Under the pieces are notes generated by a model that was not told the origin of the DNA, did no database searches, and saw only the letters and a program-made list of their open reading frames with translations. Position numbers and translations under genes: made by a program. Of a DNA stretch of 64,000 nt, positions 43,965 through 54,505 are shown piece by piece. Each line of letters opens with the position of its first letter. Positions within the stretch are counted from its first letter, which is position 1. Source of the DNA: Corylus avellana (taxonomy: Eukaryota; Streptophyta; Magnoliopsida; Fagales; Betulaceae); contig NC_081547.1 of assembly GCF_901000735.1 (NCBI RefSeq), positions 15,766,397 to 15,830,396 on the forward strand, written 5' to 3'.

Positions 43965-46027
43965 ATGGGTTCCCGATTCCCATCTCATCAGCTCAGCAAT
44001 GGCCTCTATGTCTCAGGCCGGCCTGAGCAGCCAAAAGAAAGGACTCCTACGATGAGTTCAACTGCTATGCCCTATACTGGTGGTGATATCAAGAAGTCTG
44101 GGGAACTGGGTAAAATGTTTGATATCCCTATGGATGGCTCTAAGTCTAGGAAATCTGGACAGTTAAATAGCACATCAAGGACTGCATCTTTTGGAGGTGC
44201 GGCAACGCATTCAGGACCCATCATGGCTAGTGCAGCAGCTCGGGCTGGGTATACATCAGGTCCTGTATCTTCAGGCATGTCTGGCTCAGCTTCATTAAAG
44301 AAATCAAATTCTGGGCCACTTAATAAGCATGGTGACCCTGTGAAGAAGACATCTGGTCCCCAATCTGGTGGAGTGACACGCCAAAATTCTGGCCCTATCC
44401 CACCAGTTCTTCCTGCAACAGGTCTTATTACATCTGGGCCCATTTCTTCCGGTCCACTAAATTCATCTGGGGCCCCAAGAAAGGTCTCTGGTCCTTTGGA
44501 ATCAATGGGATCAGTCAAAATACATGGTTCTTCTGTCGCTCACAACCCATCAGTGACTACTCTTAGCCAAGATGATGAATATTCCTTCAGAAGAAACTTC
44601 CCAAAGCCAATACTGTGGTCTGTGATTCTGATATTTGTGATGGGGTTCATTGCTGGTGGTTTTATTCTTGGAGCAGTCCACAATGCGATTCTGCTCATTG
44701 TTGTAATAATTCTTTTTGGCACAGTTGCTGCATTATTCATTTGGAATACTTGTTGGGGAAGAAGAGCTATCACAGGTTTCATTTCTCGTTATCCCGATGC
44801 TGAACTGAGAACTGCAAAAAATGGGCAATATGTGAAGGTTTCTGGGGTATGCAATTTAAGAATTGTTGATCTGATATTTATATCTTTGTATGCTATGGTT
44901 GCATTGTTTAATGTTTGAGATATATACTTGTATGAATTCAGATTTTCTATCTTTCTTTTTTCCAGTATTTTGTTTGTTTGTCTTCGTGTGTGTGTGTGTG
45001 TGTGTGTGTGGAGAGGAGAGGGAGGGTGATAAGTGGGCATTAATTGGCTGCAGAAATCTGAATTTTGTGCAATGGATATAATGATGTACATGGCTTTTAT
45101 GGCTTGGTAGGTTTTTCCCCATGAGCAAGGTCATCCTCTAGTTAATGTTAATTTTTTGCACACACTCAAATGACACATGAGAAAGTTTGATGTCTTGTTT
45201 TGTTATTCTGAAGGTGGTTACCTGTGGTAATGTACCGCTCGAGTCATCCTTTCGGAAAGTTCCTAGATGTGTCTATACATCTACCAGTTTATATGAGTAC
45301 CGAGGATGGGATTCTAAGCCAGCCAATTCTACACATCGTCGTTTTACATGGGGACTCAGATCATCTGAGGTGAGTAACAGAAAATGTTACCTTTATCATC
45401 GTTTTACACGGGGACTCAGATCAGCTTGCCTTTTTTGCCTTAACAAGCTATGTTTCCACCTTGTGTTCATCGGCTTTACCAACTTATTTTAATTGTTTAT
45501 CTTGAATCTTCTGTTTATGTTGTTTTACAGAGGCATGTGGCGGACTTCTACATCTCTGATTTCCAGTCTGGGTTAAGAGCATTGGTCAAGACTGGCTATG
45601 GCGCAAGGGTGACTCCGTATGTTGATGACTCTGTTGTTATTGATGTTAACCCAGAAAACAAAGACTTGTCTCCTGATTTTGTTCGATGGTTGGGAGAGAG
45701 GAACCTTTCAAGTGATGATCGTATAATGCGGTTGAAAGAAGGGTAAAAACTCATTTTTATATCCAAGAATTTAGCTCACCTAAGATCATTTGTTTGATGA
45801 AATCTTGTAAAATCTTTTACTGTTGTTTTTGTAGGTACATCAAAGAAGGGAGCACGGTTAGTGTGATGGGAGTTGTTCAGAGAAATGATAATGTGCTTAT
45901 GATTGTCCCTCCACCTGAGCCATTAACAACTGGATGCCAGTGGGGCCAGTGTATCTTTCCTGCTAGCCTTGAGGGTATTGTTTTGAGATTCGAAGATACT
46001 TCAAAAATTGATGTCATACCTGTTTAG
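43965..46027 (+). CDS. SHOU4/SHOU4-LIKE family membrane protein, paralogue 1
   Basis: Four coding exons: 43965-44846, 45214-45369, 45531-45742 and 45835-46027, all GT-AG and in phase, giving 480 residues, close to the ~474 of the Arabidopsis family. The ATG at 43965 follows the leader acceptor and begins MGSRFPSHQLSNGLYVSGRP. Residues ~1-200 are Ser/Gly/Pro-rich with many 'SGP' motifs and likely face the cytosol. Two hydrophobic segments follow ('VILIFVMGFIAGGFILGAV' and 'ILLIVVIILFGTVAALFIW'). The C-terminal half holds conserved 'VVTCGNVPLESSF', 'STSLYEYRGWDSKPAN', 'RVTPYVDDSVVIDVN' and 'SVMGVVQRNDNVLMIVPPP'. Arabidopsis SHOU4 proteins restrain delivery of cellulose synthase complexes to the plasma membrane; that role here is inferred from family. 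A GA repeat follows the stop. Confidence 0.93.
44986..45010. repeat. (GT)n microsatellite in intron
   Basis: About 12 GT units in the first coding intron of SHOU4-like gene 1. Confidence 0.9.
45394..45425 (+). repeat. Duplicated exon-2 end inside intron 2
   Basis: 'catcgttttacacggggact' plus 'cagatcagctt' repeats the end of exon 2 ('cgtcgttttacatggggact', 'cagatcatctgag|GT') but lacks the GT donor. Confidence 0.7.
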
Positions 46028-46740
46028 AGAGAGAGAGAGAGAGAGATAGAGCATTTGGCTCTTTTGTGAAAATATCTTGTTCCCAGTATCAGAATTGATG
46101 ATGGTGTTGAAAAGTGGTGGTAAGTGTGTTGATCAAGATGACATGGTGCTTTTTTCTTTTTCAACCTTTTTAGCATGGTGTATAGCTTTCCGGAATTTTT
46201 GTTCCATTATTTTCCTAGGGTTTGGAAAAACAAAGCTTTTGCAATGGGCGTGGCTTGATGTAGTGACAAGTTTTACAGGTTTGAACAGACTGCTTATGTT
46301 AATCAAAGGAAAATGTTTGATTCAAGAGTTGATTTGTGACCTTGGAACTCTACTTGCATCAGTAATGCTAGTTCTAAATGCTAAATACCATACCATCATT
46401 CCATTGGATTAGTGTTCATCAGTTTTTTTAATTGAAGTTAATCCAAGAGCTGATGGGTACTATTTCATCAACATTCTGAAATGAGGGTGTAGTATTAGGG
46501 AGGGATAGAGAGACTGTAACTTTCTGCTCTTTGGCATACCTTCTCAAAATTGCCTTAAAAGACATTGTTATATTTCTCTTCTGTAATTAAGTGTGCATCC
46601 TACTTGTTAGTTATCAATATATTATTGGCCACATCATATGGAAATTTAACATTGTATGCACTGCACTACATTCATTAATTAATAATTAATACGTTAAATA
46701 GATCACAAAAATAGAATGAAAATTGGGTTTGTTGGATTAG
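46028..46740 (+). other. 3' UTR and downstream of SHOU4-like gene 1
   Basis: Starts with a GA repeat (46026-46047). Several T-rich stretches and AATAAA-like motifs ('taattaataattaatac') follow. No further gene. Confidence 0.5.
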
Positions 46741-47800
46741 AGTTCTTTTAGATTGAACATTTTAAATGCGTCTTATGGCATATTTTACCCGAGATAGAAT
46801 GAAGAAATCCATTGATCATATATTATCTGTTTTACATTCTAATAATCTTTCCATTGAAATAGAGTTCGACTTTTTGATGCTATTGTGTTCCAGAGAGATC
46901 GACATCACCTCGGGGTCTCTTGGAAGTCGTGACATCATCTACGATAGTTTCGGACGTCATGACGGAGTTCTAACTTCCCTAGGCTATTTCTAGACGTCAT
47001 GATGAGTTTCCAACGAAATTAGGCAGTAAGTTAGTAGGATTTTCGTCATGACGAAACTGCAGTGTTTTCGAAAGTTGTGAGCCATTTTTGACATAGCAAA
47101 CGTCCGCATTTAAAGAAGCTTGAGAGAGACAAAGTTTGCATCTGGGAATGAGGTTTCCAACACTACTGAGTTTGCATCATTTTGAGCTTGAGATCAAAAG
47201 TTATGGCCAAAAGACACGGCCTGATTTGATTTCTTTTTTTTTTTCACAAAATTTCAGTTTTTCCCTTTTTCTTTTCTATAAATAGAACAAGATGCTCATT
47301 AGGTCATTTGGGAAAACCAAACACGAGAACCTTGAGGTTCTTGCTTCTCCTTTGTTTTAAGAGAGACATATACAAAGCCTAGAGCTTCCTCTCTCTTGAT
47401 GTGAAGCTCCAAGCTTTTTAGAAAACCTCCACCATTGAAGCTTCCCCTTTTGCCATTGTTGTACAAATGGAGGTTTTCTAAAAAGGTTCAAGCTTTTATT
47501 CACTTGTGTCAGTCACTTATTTACTAAATTTAATTTACTCATGTCCAAAAACATATTTATGCCAATTTTAGAAATAAAGTGATATACAAAAAAAAATCGT
47601 TTTCGGTGGTTGAATAGTTGCTCCAGACAAAGTCTGGATTTTTTTCAAAAGCAGAATTCTTTAAAATTATACTAGCAGATAGAGGGTTCCAATACGAATA
47701 TAATGGACTTTCGTTTAACTCATTTTGAATCCGCATGGCCTAGTTTTCATCGGGTCAAAGCTTAAGGGTTAAAAAAATCAACATAAGTTAACACACTGTT
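46741..47800. other. Unclassified repeat-like DNA with a hairpin
   Basis: A 75-codon frame (46766-46993) has no known domain. 'cgtcatgacg' motifs recur at 46950-47060. At 47410-47496 'tttttagaaaacctcca' and its exact complement form a 17 bp stem with a ~40 nt loop. It reads like retroelement-derived DNA but has no diagnostic domain. Confidence 0.35.
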
Positions 47801-48955
47801 AAACTAGGGGTGAAAAGACGGTTAGTAAAATTCATTAACCGCCTCTGCTAACCACCTATGCGATTAACTGCATAAACGGCGTTAATAACCACTAACCGCT
47901 TTTTAAAGAAAAAAAATTAGAAAGTTCTTTTTTTTTTTAAAAAAAAAAAAACAACCAAAACCGCGTTGTTTTTATGGTATTTACTTATCTCATTCTTAGA
48001 TTCCGACATCTCAGATCTTCTGGCTCATGCGAAGCATAGTCTAATGTTACTCATAATATTTGGAGAACCTATGTCATGCATGTAATGCTAAACCATCGAT
48101 AAAACCTAGACACTATCAAATGTTCGGTCTCGACATCAATCGTTTGGTCTTAAGATGATCGAATGTTTACGTTTGGTGAGCACAAAATGCATGCAAAAAC
48201 TCTATGACTCCTTCGTAACCCATGTTCTGTTCTAATCGAAGCTACCCATAAATCAACATAAACATGTTAAACCGTGTTAAAGTGCCAAACCTTAAAAATC
48301 AAGGGTGTGTGCATGACATTTTAAGAAAACCATTTATTTCAAAATAAGAGAAATTCTATTAAACTATTAAAGCATGTTCAACATAAACATGTTAAACCAT
48401 GTTAAAGTGCCAAACCTTAAAAATCAAGGGTGTGTGCATGACATTTTAAGAAAACCATTTATTTCAAAATAAGAGAAACTCTATTAAACTATTAAAGCAT
48501 GTTTAAAACTTGTATAAATCATGTAAAATCATGTGGGCAAAACACACATATCATGAAAATGAAATGAGGTTCAAAGCTTACCTTGGAGATGATGGCTTTT
48601 AGGCGAAAATCAATAATTTCTCTCTCTAAGATTCCTTTCTCTCACAAAAATTGGGGTGGGGTGTAGCATGGAAGCTAGGTGTGGTATGAAGGGTCAAATG
48701 AGGGCGTATATATAGGGGTTGGTTAGTGGATAAGGGTGGAAGAGATGGCTAATAGGTTAAATTTACTTTTCAGATATCATTGAATGTTCGGTGTACTATT
48801 CTTGAATGTTCGGTGTATTGTTGTACTACGGTTCTAGGGTATTTCCTCGAACGTTCGGTGGTTCCTAGGAGAACGTTCAATGCTAAGGTTTTTGTGAACG
48901 TTTAGTGGTCCATGACCGAACGTTCGGTCAATAGATAAAAGCCAAAATTGATATT
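47801..48955. mobile_element. LTR-like repeat related to 30-31 kb and 60-62 kb
   Basis: Carries 'gaacgttcggtg' variants (48780-48940) as at 62.1 kb, and 'cttaccttggagatgatgg' near the place where the 31.3 kb copy has 'attacctccttgaag'. A ~123 bp tandem duplication lies at 48256-48500 ('aaacatgttaaacc...agcatgtt'). No coding domain. Confidence 0.45.
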
Positions 48956-48964
48956 TAATTTTCT

Positions 48965-50115
48965 GGGTTAACTACTTTATTAGTATATCGGTTTACACGT
49001 TTTTATTTTTTCCTTCATATGTTTTCAAAACAGCCAAATGTGATACCTCACTCATGGAAAAATACAAAATCGATACCTCGTTAGTTTTTGTCAGTCTAAA
49101 TTAACATAATTCCACATCATTGCCACGTGTCACTCCTAAAATATGCCACATGTCATAAAAATAAAAATAATTAAATAATAATAATAATAATGATAAAACA
49201 AAAACCAAAAAAAAAAAAAAATGTTGAAAATTCTATGGGGTGGCCAGCCACCCCATTTTAGCCAATTGAGCCATCCCCAAGGCCGGTCTGGGGGTGGCCG
49301 AACCACCCCCATTCCAATCAGCCTGCTGGATCCACCAAAGTGTCAAGAAAACATTGTAGAAAAATCGTTCGTGATTTTTTTCACCGACTATGCCAGCTTA
49401 TCTAGCTTCACTCTTAGTCCTAAACCTCTTTCTTTATCTACCTTTGTGACAATCTGTTGAGACTAGGCCACATAATTGAATTGATTGATATGGGTAGAAT
49501 GCCGCAGAAAGTGGCTAATGATTTGGTTTGTTTATTTTGGAGCTCAAATCCATATCCAAACGCTAGTTAATTTAACATTCTCGTTCGAGATCTCAACAGG
49601 GTTTATCCTAACCGCAGGTTTATGGATTATGGTATTCTGGGTGATGATGTCGTCATCGCAGACGATAAGAAAATCCTTACTGATTTGGGAGTCATGATAT
49701 CAGGATCGAAATCACTAATCTCCCAAACAGGGGCTGCCAAATTTTCCAAGTCTCCCAAAGGGATGGTTCGGCCACCCCTTTTTGGCCCTTGGGGGTGGCT
49801 GCCAAAATGGGGGTGGCCATTGGCCAAAATGGGGTGGCTGGCCACCCCATAGAATTTTCAACTTTTTAATTTTTTTCTTTCTTTTAAGGTTTAGTTTATT
49901 TTATTATTTTAATTTTTAATTTTTATGACACATAGCATATTTTTGGAGTGATACGTGGCGATGACGTGGAATTCCGTTAATTTAGACTGACAAAAACTAA
50001 CGAGGTATCAATTTTGCATTTTCTCATAGGTGAGGCATCACATTTGGCTGTTTTGAAAACATAGAGAGGAAAAAATAAAAATGTGTAAATCGAGGTACTA
50101 ATAAAGTAGTTAACC
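48965..50115. mobile_element. MULE-like element carrying a viral RdRp fragment
   Basis: TIRs of ~170 bp begin GGGTTAACTAC ('aacagccaaatgtgatacctc', 'gttagtttttgtcagtctaa' and complements at right) and include GGTGGC palindromes (49235-49320, 49750-49855). TAATTTTCT flanks both ends (48956-48964, 50116-50124), a 9 bp duplication. The unique centre, 49333-49738, is not transposon sequence and includes a mitovirus-like polymerase piece. Confidence 0.82.
49571..49750 (+). pseudogene. Endogenous mitovirus-like RdRp fragment
   Basis: The frame reads 'MDYGILGDDVVIADD', then 'LTDLGVMIS' and 'KSLISQTGA'. The GDD at 49640-49648 with following 'VVIADD', and the spacing to 'LGV.IS..KSLIS..GA.F.K', are the C-motif and downstream motifs of mitovirus RNA-dependent RNA polymerases, which replicate RNA in mitochondria of fungi and plants. 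A few residues seem missing between the two blocks, and upstream RdRp motifs are not recognisable; the bases before 49570 have several stops. It is a fossil fragment of some 60 codons with no start, embedded in the MULE-like element. A mitochondrial-genome intermediate is possible. Confidence 0.72.
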
Positions 50116-50169
50116 TAATTTTCTGAAGGAAATATGAGAAACTTCATGAGTAGTATAACTAGCCATTAG

Positions 50170-50343
50170 TTAAACCACACCGAGTACAAGCACGTGTTCG
50201 CCATCGGGCTGCGTATGATATGGATAAGAGGTTCCCTTTGGCGGCTTGATCACAATGGCACCGTGGATTGTGGCACGTGACCAGTCACTATGAGCATGCC
50301 ACCAAAGTGTTCCTTCTTCCTTCTTCGTCGGAAAATTTAACCT
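50170..50343 (-). pseudogene. Laccase (multicopper oxidase) exon fragment
   Basis: The minus strand reads 'LNFPTKKEEGTLWWHAHSDW', 'SRATIHGAIVIKPPKGTSYP' and 'YHTQPDGEHV'. 'GTLWWHAHSDW.RATVHGA' is the second copper-binding block of plant laccases, which oxidise phenolics in the apoplast. The His residues of HAH are kept. Only one exon-sized piece exists; it lacks the other three copper blocks and ends in a stop after LGVV. It begins ~55 bp right of the MULE-like element. Confidence 0.8.
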
Positions 50344-50860
50344 TATAAAACACATATATAAAAGGCAAGCTACCATTAATATTTGGATTTTTCTGAACAT
50401 GTTTATGCTGTTTTTTATAAAATTGGTAGGTGTTTTATAAAATTGATTAATGGTGATTTTAAAAATCTTATCAAATTTTCGGGCATTACATGGACTACTA
50501 GAATGGAGACTTATATTCCTCACCAGTCAGATAAACATCTAGCCCAATCAATATCCATACAACCCAATTTTTTGAGGCACACGCATCTCGCCGAAGAGGC
50601 AACGAAATCTCCCATAAATATGAAACCATAAATCACTCTCCTAGAAAAGGAAATGAACGCCCACCTAAAAGAAATCACCTTAAATAAGGTTACTTCACTA
50701 AAGGCAAGGATATTCAGACGGTAAATGCAAAAGGTAACTCCCAACGTGATCAAGGGGCTCAATCAGCCAAATAAATTACTAATGCCTTACTAATAAAACC
50801 AAGATCACATCTATATAAGGTTGGCTAAAGGGAAAAAGAAGAAGCCAGGTATGCTTTCAT
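50344..50860. other. No gene recognised
   Basis: An 80-codon minus frame (50762-50520) contains a hydrophobic start and 'ASSARCVCLKKLGCMDIDWA' but matches no family I know. Confidence 0.3.
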
Positions 50861-51101
50861 GCTTGTTTAGGATTGCGTTTGAGGGACTTAAAAATATTTT
50901 TAGCACTCAAAAAGTCCGTTTGAAAAAAAAAATACTCGTTTGGTAAAACAAATTAAAAGCGATTTTAATGGTCTAAAAAGCCTAAAAATAGTCAAAAAAA
51001 AAAAGAAAAAAAAAGACACTTTTATCTTTTAACTTTTGCCCAAAAGCTCTTTTTGACTTAAAAACCATATTTCTCAAACACAATCCTAAATAAGCTCTTA
51101 A
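50861..51101. mobile_element. Tourist-like MITE, copy 3
   Basis: Starts 'gcttgtttaggattgcgttt' and ends 'cacaatcctaaataagctctta', with the family's interior motifs. Confidence 0.7.
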
Positions 51102-51144
51102 TCTCTATCTATTTCCTTTATTTTCACATATATATTTTATTGAC

Positions 51145-51365
51145 TTAGGGTCTATTTGGGATTGCGTTTGAGGAACTTAAAAGTGCTTTTAATACTAAAA
51201 AAGTCCGTTTGAAGAAAAACGTACTCGTTTGGTAAAAAAACTAAAAGTGTTTTCAAAAGTCCAAAAAGCACTTTTGGTAAAAGCTTAAAAATAAAAACTT
51301 TGCCTAAAATCTCCTTTTAACTTAAAAACTTTACTTCTTAAACGTAATCCTAAACGGGCTCTTAA
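51145..51365. mobile_element. Tourist-like MITE, copy 4
   Basis: Starts 'ttagggtctatttgggattg' and ends 'aacgtaatcctaaacgggct' plus 'ctta'; TTA flanks. This is the best-preserved copy, 44 bp from copy 3. Confidence 0.75.
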
Positions 51366-51831
51366 GTATTGAAGGTGGTGTCGCCGCTCCACTCCCTTCT
51401 TCATGGCACGCCACTCTAACTTTTCTTGCAAGAATTACGAATCAATGATTAAGGGTAGTTTATGCATCCAACCACTATCATGTAACTATAAATCTATACA
51501 TTTAAGGATGACGTTTTTGAAACCTAATGTCTAACCTAGTGGTTGGACGTTGTGACATTGGAGAGGTAGTCCAACCAACAACAACTCACGGTAATCTTGA
51601 AAAATAATCACTGCGACGGTAAATTTATCTTCAATTATTACATCAAGATTAATTTAATACAAGTAAAGAGAGGAGTCGTCTGACTGAGTAAAAGATCATG
51701 CTTTTCTTTTTTATATATAAAATAAAAAATAAAAAATAAAAAAGTTTGTCCGGCAATGAGTCCGTCCCAAAAGAAAAGCAAGAAAAACTGGAACTGCGGC
51801 TCATATCATATTATTTATCTGGACAATATTT

Positions 51832-51836
<5 letters not shown>
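51366..51836. other. Upstream region of SHOU4-like gene 2
   Basis: No coding signal. Probably distal promoter DNA. Confidence 0.35.
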
Positions 51837-51863
<27 letters not shown>

Positions 51864-52032
51864 TTTCCTCAGATTGGAGGTTTTTGCCGGACGAGACAAT
51901 AAACCTGTTGTTGAGAGAGAGAGAGAGAGAGATTTGGGGATTTTGGTTTCGTCCCAAGTGACTTTGATCGACCCACGATGTTTCCTAATCTCCAAATTTC
52001 AGCTTACACTGCTTCCTCTGCTTCTCCTTCAG
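51837..52032 (+). promoter_or_regulatory. (TA)n tract and 5' leader exon of SHOU4-like gene 2
   Basis: A (TA)12 run at 51839-51863 is followed by 'gccggacgagacaataaacc', 'tgttgttgagagagagag' and the donor 'cttctccttcag|GTTTGTG' at 52032/52033. The 'ggacgagacaa...cctgttgtt' block matches the gene 1 leader. An ATG at 51978 opens an upstream frame that, spliced to the acceptor at 54425, ends after 21 codons. Confidence 0.6.
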
Positions 52033-53555
52033 GTTTGTGCCTTTGTGCCATCGTCTCATTTGTCCCATTTTTGCCCCCCTTCTTCTTAAACGGGTCTCAG
52101 TTGCTTCACTTTTTGCTTGTTTGTTTTCACACATCTTCTCCATTTTCTGTTTTTGTTTTTGTACAGAAAGGTGATCTGGGTTTGTCTTGTTTTCTCGATT
52201 TGTGTTTCTATAAATGGTGCATTTTTTTCTGGAATCTTTCTAAATGTGGAAAGTTCTGGTGCTCCCAGTTTCCTTGGAATCTGGATTTTGTTTGCTTGTT
52301 CGGAAAATGTGGGTAAAGAGAAGGAAATTGAAGTTTTAAAAGGTTGGGTTTTCTCTCTTTCTCTCTCTCTTTTTACACTATCTGGGACTCCACTTTATTA
52401 AAAGCCTTCACTCCACTGAGCTCTCAAGACTTGAAATCCGTACTTGTTTCTGCAGATCTTCTTCGTTTGAAATTTGTTTCTTGGATTTTGGGTTATAGAA
52501 TCTAATTATTTGGGGTTTTGGTGAATTGAAACGGTGACGTTTGTGTGAATCTTTGTAAATATGGAAGATTTGATACTTTGATGCTTTTTGGAGTTTTAAT
52601 GGGTAATTTTCCTTGTTTGTTTGGTTGAGAACATAGAGTAACCTAAAGTGAGAATTTTGAATATTGGATTTCAGATTTTACTCCCAATGCCTAAAATTTT
52701 TGGTCATTGCCTAGGCTCCCTTTTGCTATTCCAATTTTCATTCAAAGTTGTGATTTGTGCATTCTTTGTTTCTTTATATTGGGATGTGGATTCTGGTTCT
52801 TTGAATTGTAGATGCCAGCAAATGGTATGGTGGTCTCCTTTGTGAATGGAATGACACTCATTTGCCTAGTTGCTGGTATGATGTAACTTAGTTTTTCTTT
52901 GTTGGTTTGGATGCTGGGAAAATAAAATAAAAGAGAAGGAAAAACTATTGGAACTGATAGTCCTAGAATTGAAGTTTGCAAATCATCCGATTATTGCTCC
53001 AGACCTTTTATTGTCGTCATCATTATATTATTATTATTATTATTACTTTCCTAGTTCTTGAAAGTTTTCAAATGGTGGTCCCTGTGTGCTCTGTTTATTT
53101 CATTTGCTCGAAGAAAATGGTTATTGAGATGGTTTCTTGATTTGCATTATTTTGTTAGACCTTTCTACTTGTGGAAAACCCTGATGCTTTCATTTTTTTT
53201 TCTACTTAGAACTGCATATTTTCTTTTGCAATTCTAAATTTGGTAAGAATATTTTTGGGGAAAGAAAAGATTGTATACGAATTTTGAGCATGTAGATTCT
53301 CATTGGGTCCAAAACTCCATGAATACTGAAAAATTCTTCACTGAACTCTTAATCCATGAGAAATTTTGTTACTGCTTTTTCTATTTTTGGTTTCTTGATT
53401 TTTTGTTGGAAAAGGCTAAATATGCTTTATCCATCTTTACTTGAATGGTGGAAATAGTTCTTTGTGTGGTTGATGTGAGACTGAGTAGTGTCAAAGCTTC
53501 CACATGGTAGCCAGCTATTAAAATCTTGCCAGATAATTATATTGCCAGGTGCTCC

Positions 53556-53962
53556 TGGATGCCTTTTTTTTATAAGTAATTAAAATATCATTAAAAGGCT
53601 CAAAATGTGCACTTATGTATACAAGAACACAAGACGAACGCCTAACTAGAAAGAAAAAGATGGAAAAAGAATCATGAAAAGAAAGCACACAAGGAAAGTC
53701 TAAAACATTTGCCCAATAGAAAAGAATATTGAGAAAGGAATTTAATCCACCACCATCCTCTCACGGTCTTCGAAAATCTTATCATTTCTTCCCCTCCAAA
53801 TACACCATGAAAGGCATAATGGAATTATCTTCTACGCTGCTACACTACGAGGATTGCCATTCAACCTTCTCCAACAAGCGAAAGGTCAACCACTGTCTTA
53901 GGCATTACCCAAGTAAGACCAACACGACTAAATATAGCACTCCATAAGGCACTAGCCATCCT
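53556..53962 (-). mobile_element. 5'-truncated LINE in leader intron of gene 2
   Basis: On the minus strand it encodes the last part of a LINE ORF2 ('CLSWCIWRGRNDKIFED' around 53800-53745) and ends in a T run at 53562-53570 (the complement of its poly(A)). It is antisense to the gene. Confidence 0.75.
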
Positions 53963-54505
53963 TTGTATACTGTATTTTTTGGTTTGCTAATGGGAAAGTT
54001 CTCTTGAGTTTTTGATTGTTCACTTTCATTCTAACTGTATATCATCAACATTGTTTTTATATTTTGATTGTGTGTATTTTGTTTTGTCATAATCAATTGC
54101 ATCGTTCGAAAGGAGGGTTTTTATCAGCTTATATTTTATTTAAACTTTGAATTTAGTGTTCTTTTAAAAAGAAGAATGGTTACAACTATTGACTTTCCTA
54201 AGTACCAGTAAAGGCTGACTCTGGCAGTCACTGAGTTCTAGCTCTGCTGTAAATCTCATATGAAATGGGGAGCCAGATTCTTCTGTGACCTTGTTCTTAC
54301 TATCCATTGGCTTTAATGTTCTTTCCCTCATCTTCTCTTATCCGTTTCTCCATCCCTGAAAGTTTTTTTTTTTTTTTTTTGGTAGTGTACATCAATTAAA
54401 ATTGCTTGAATGTATTTGTCCTCAGGATGGCTATGAGTATCACGCCAGCATACGGAAATTAGCGTTTGTGGTATAATTTCTTCTGGGGTTTCTTACAGAA
54501 GCTGG

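Noticed and set aside
44072..44518. 148-codon minus ORF inside SHOU4-like exon 1
   Set aside because: Shadow frame of the Ser/Gly/Pro-rich plus-strand exon; the same kind of shadow occurs in paralogue 2.
47410..47496. microRNA-like hairpin
   Set aside because: A 17 bp perfect stem with a 40 nt loop in repeat-like DNA; too short a stem for a plant miRNA precursor and no supporting evidence.
54361..54381. Poly(T) tract as another LINE insertion in gene 2
   Set aside because: No flanking target duplication or LINE sequence could be seen, so it may be a simple tract.
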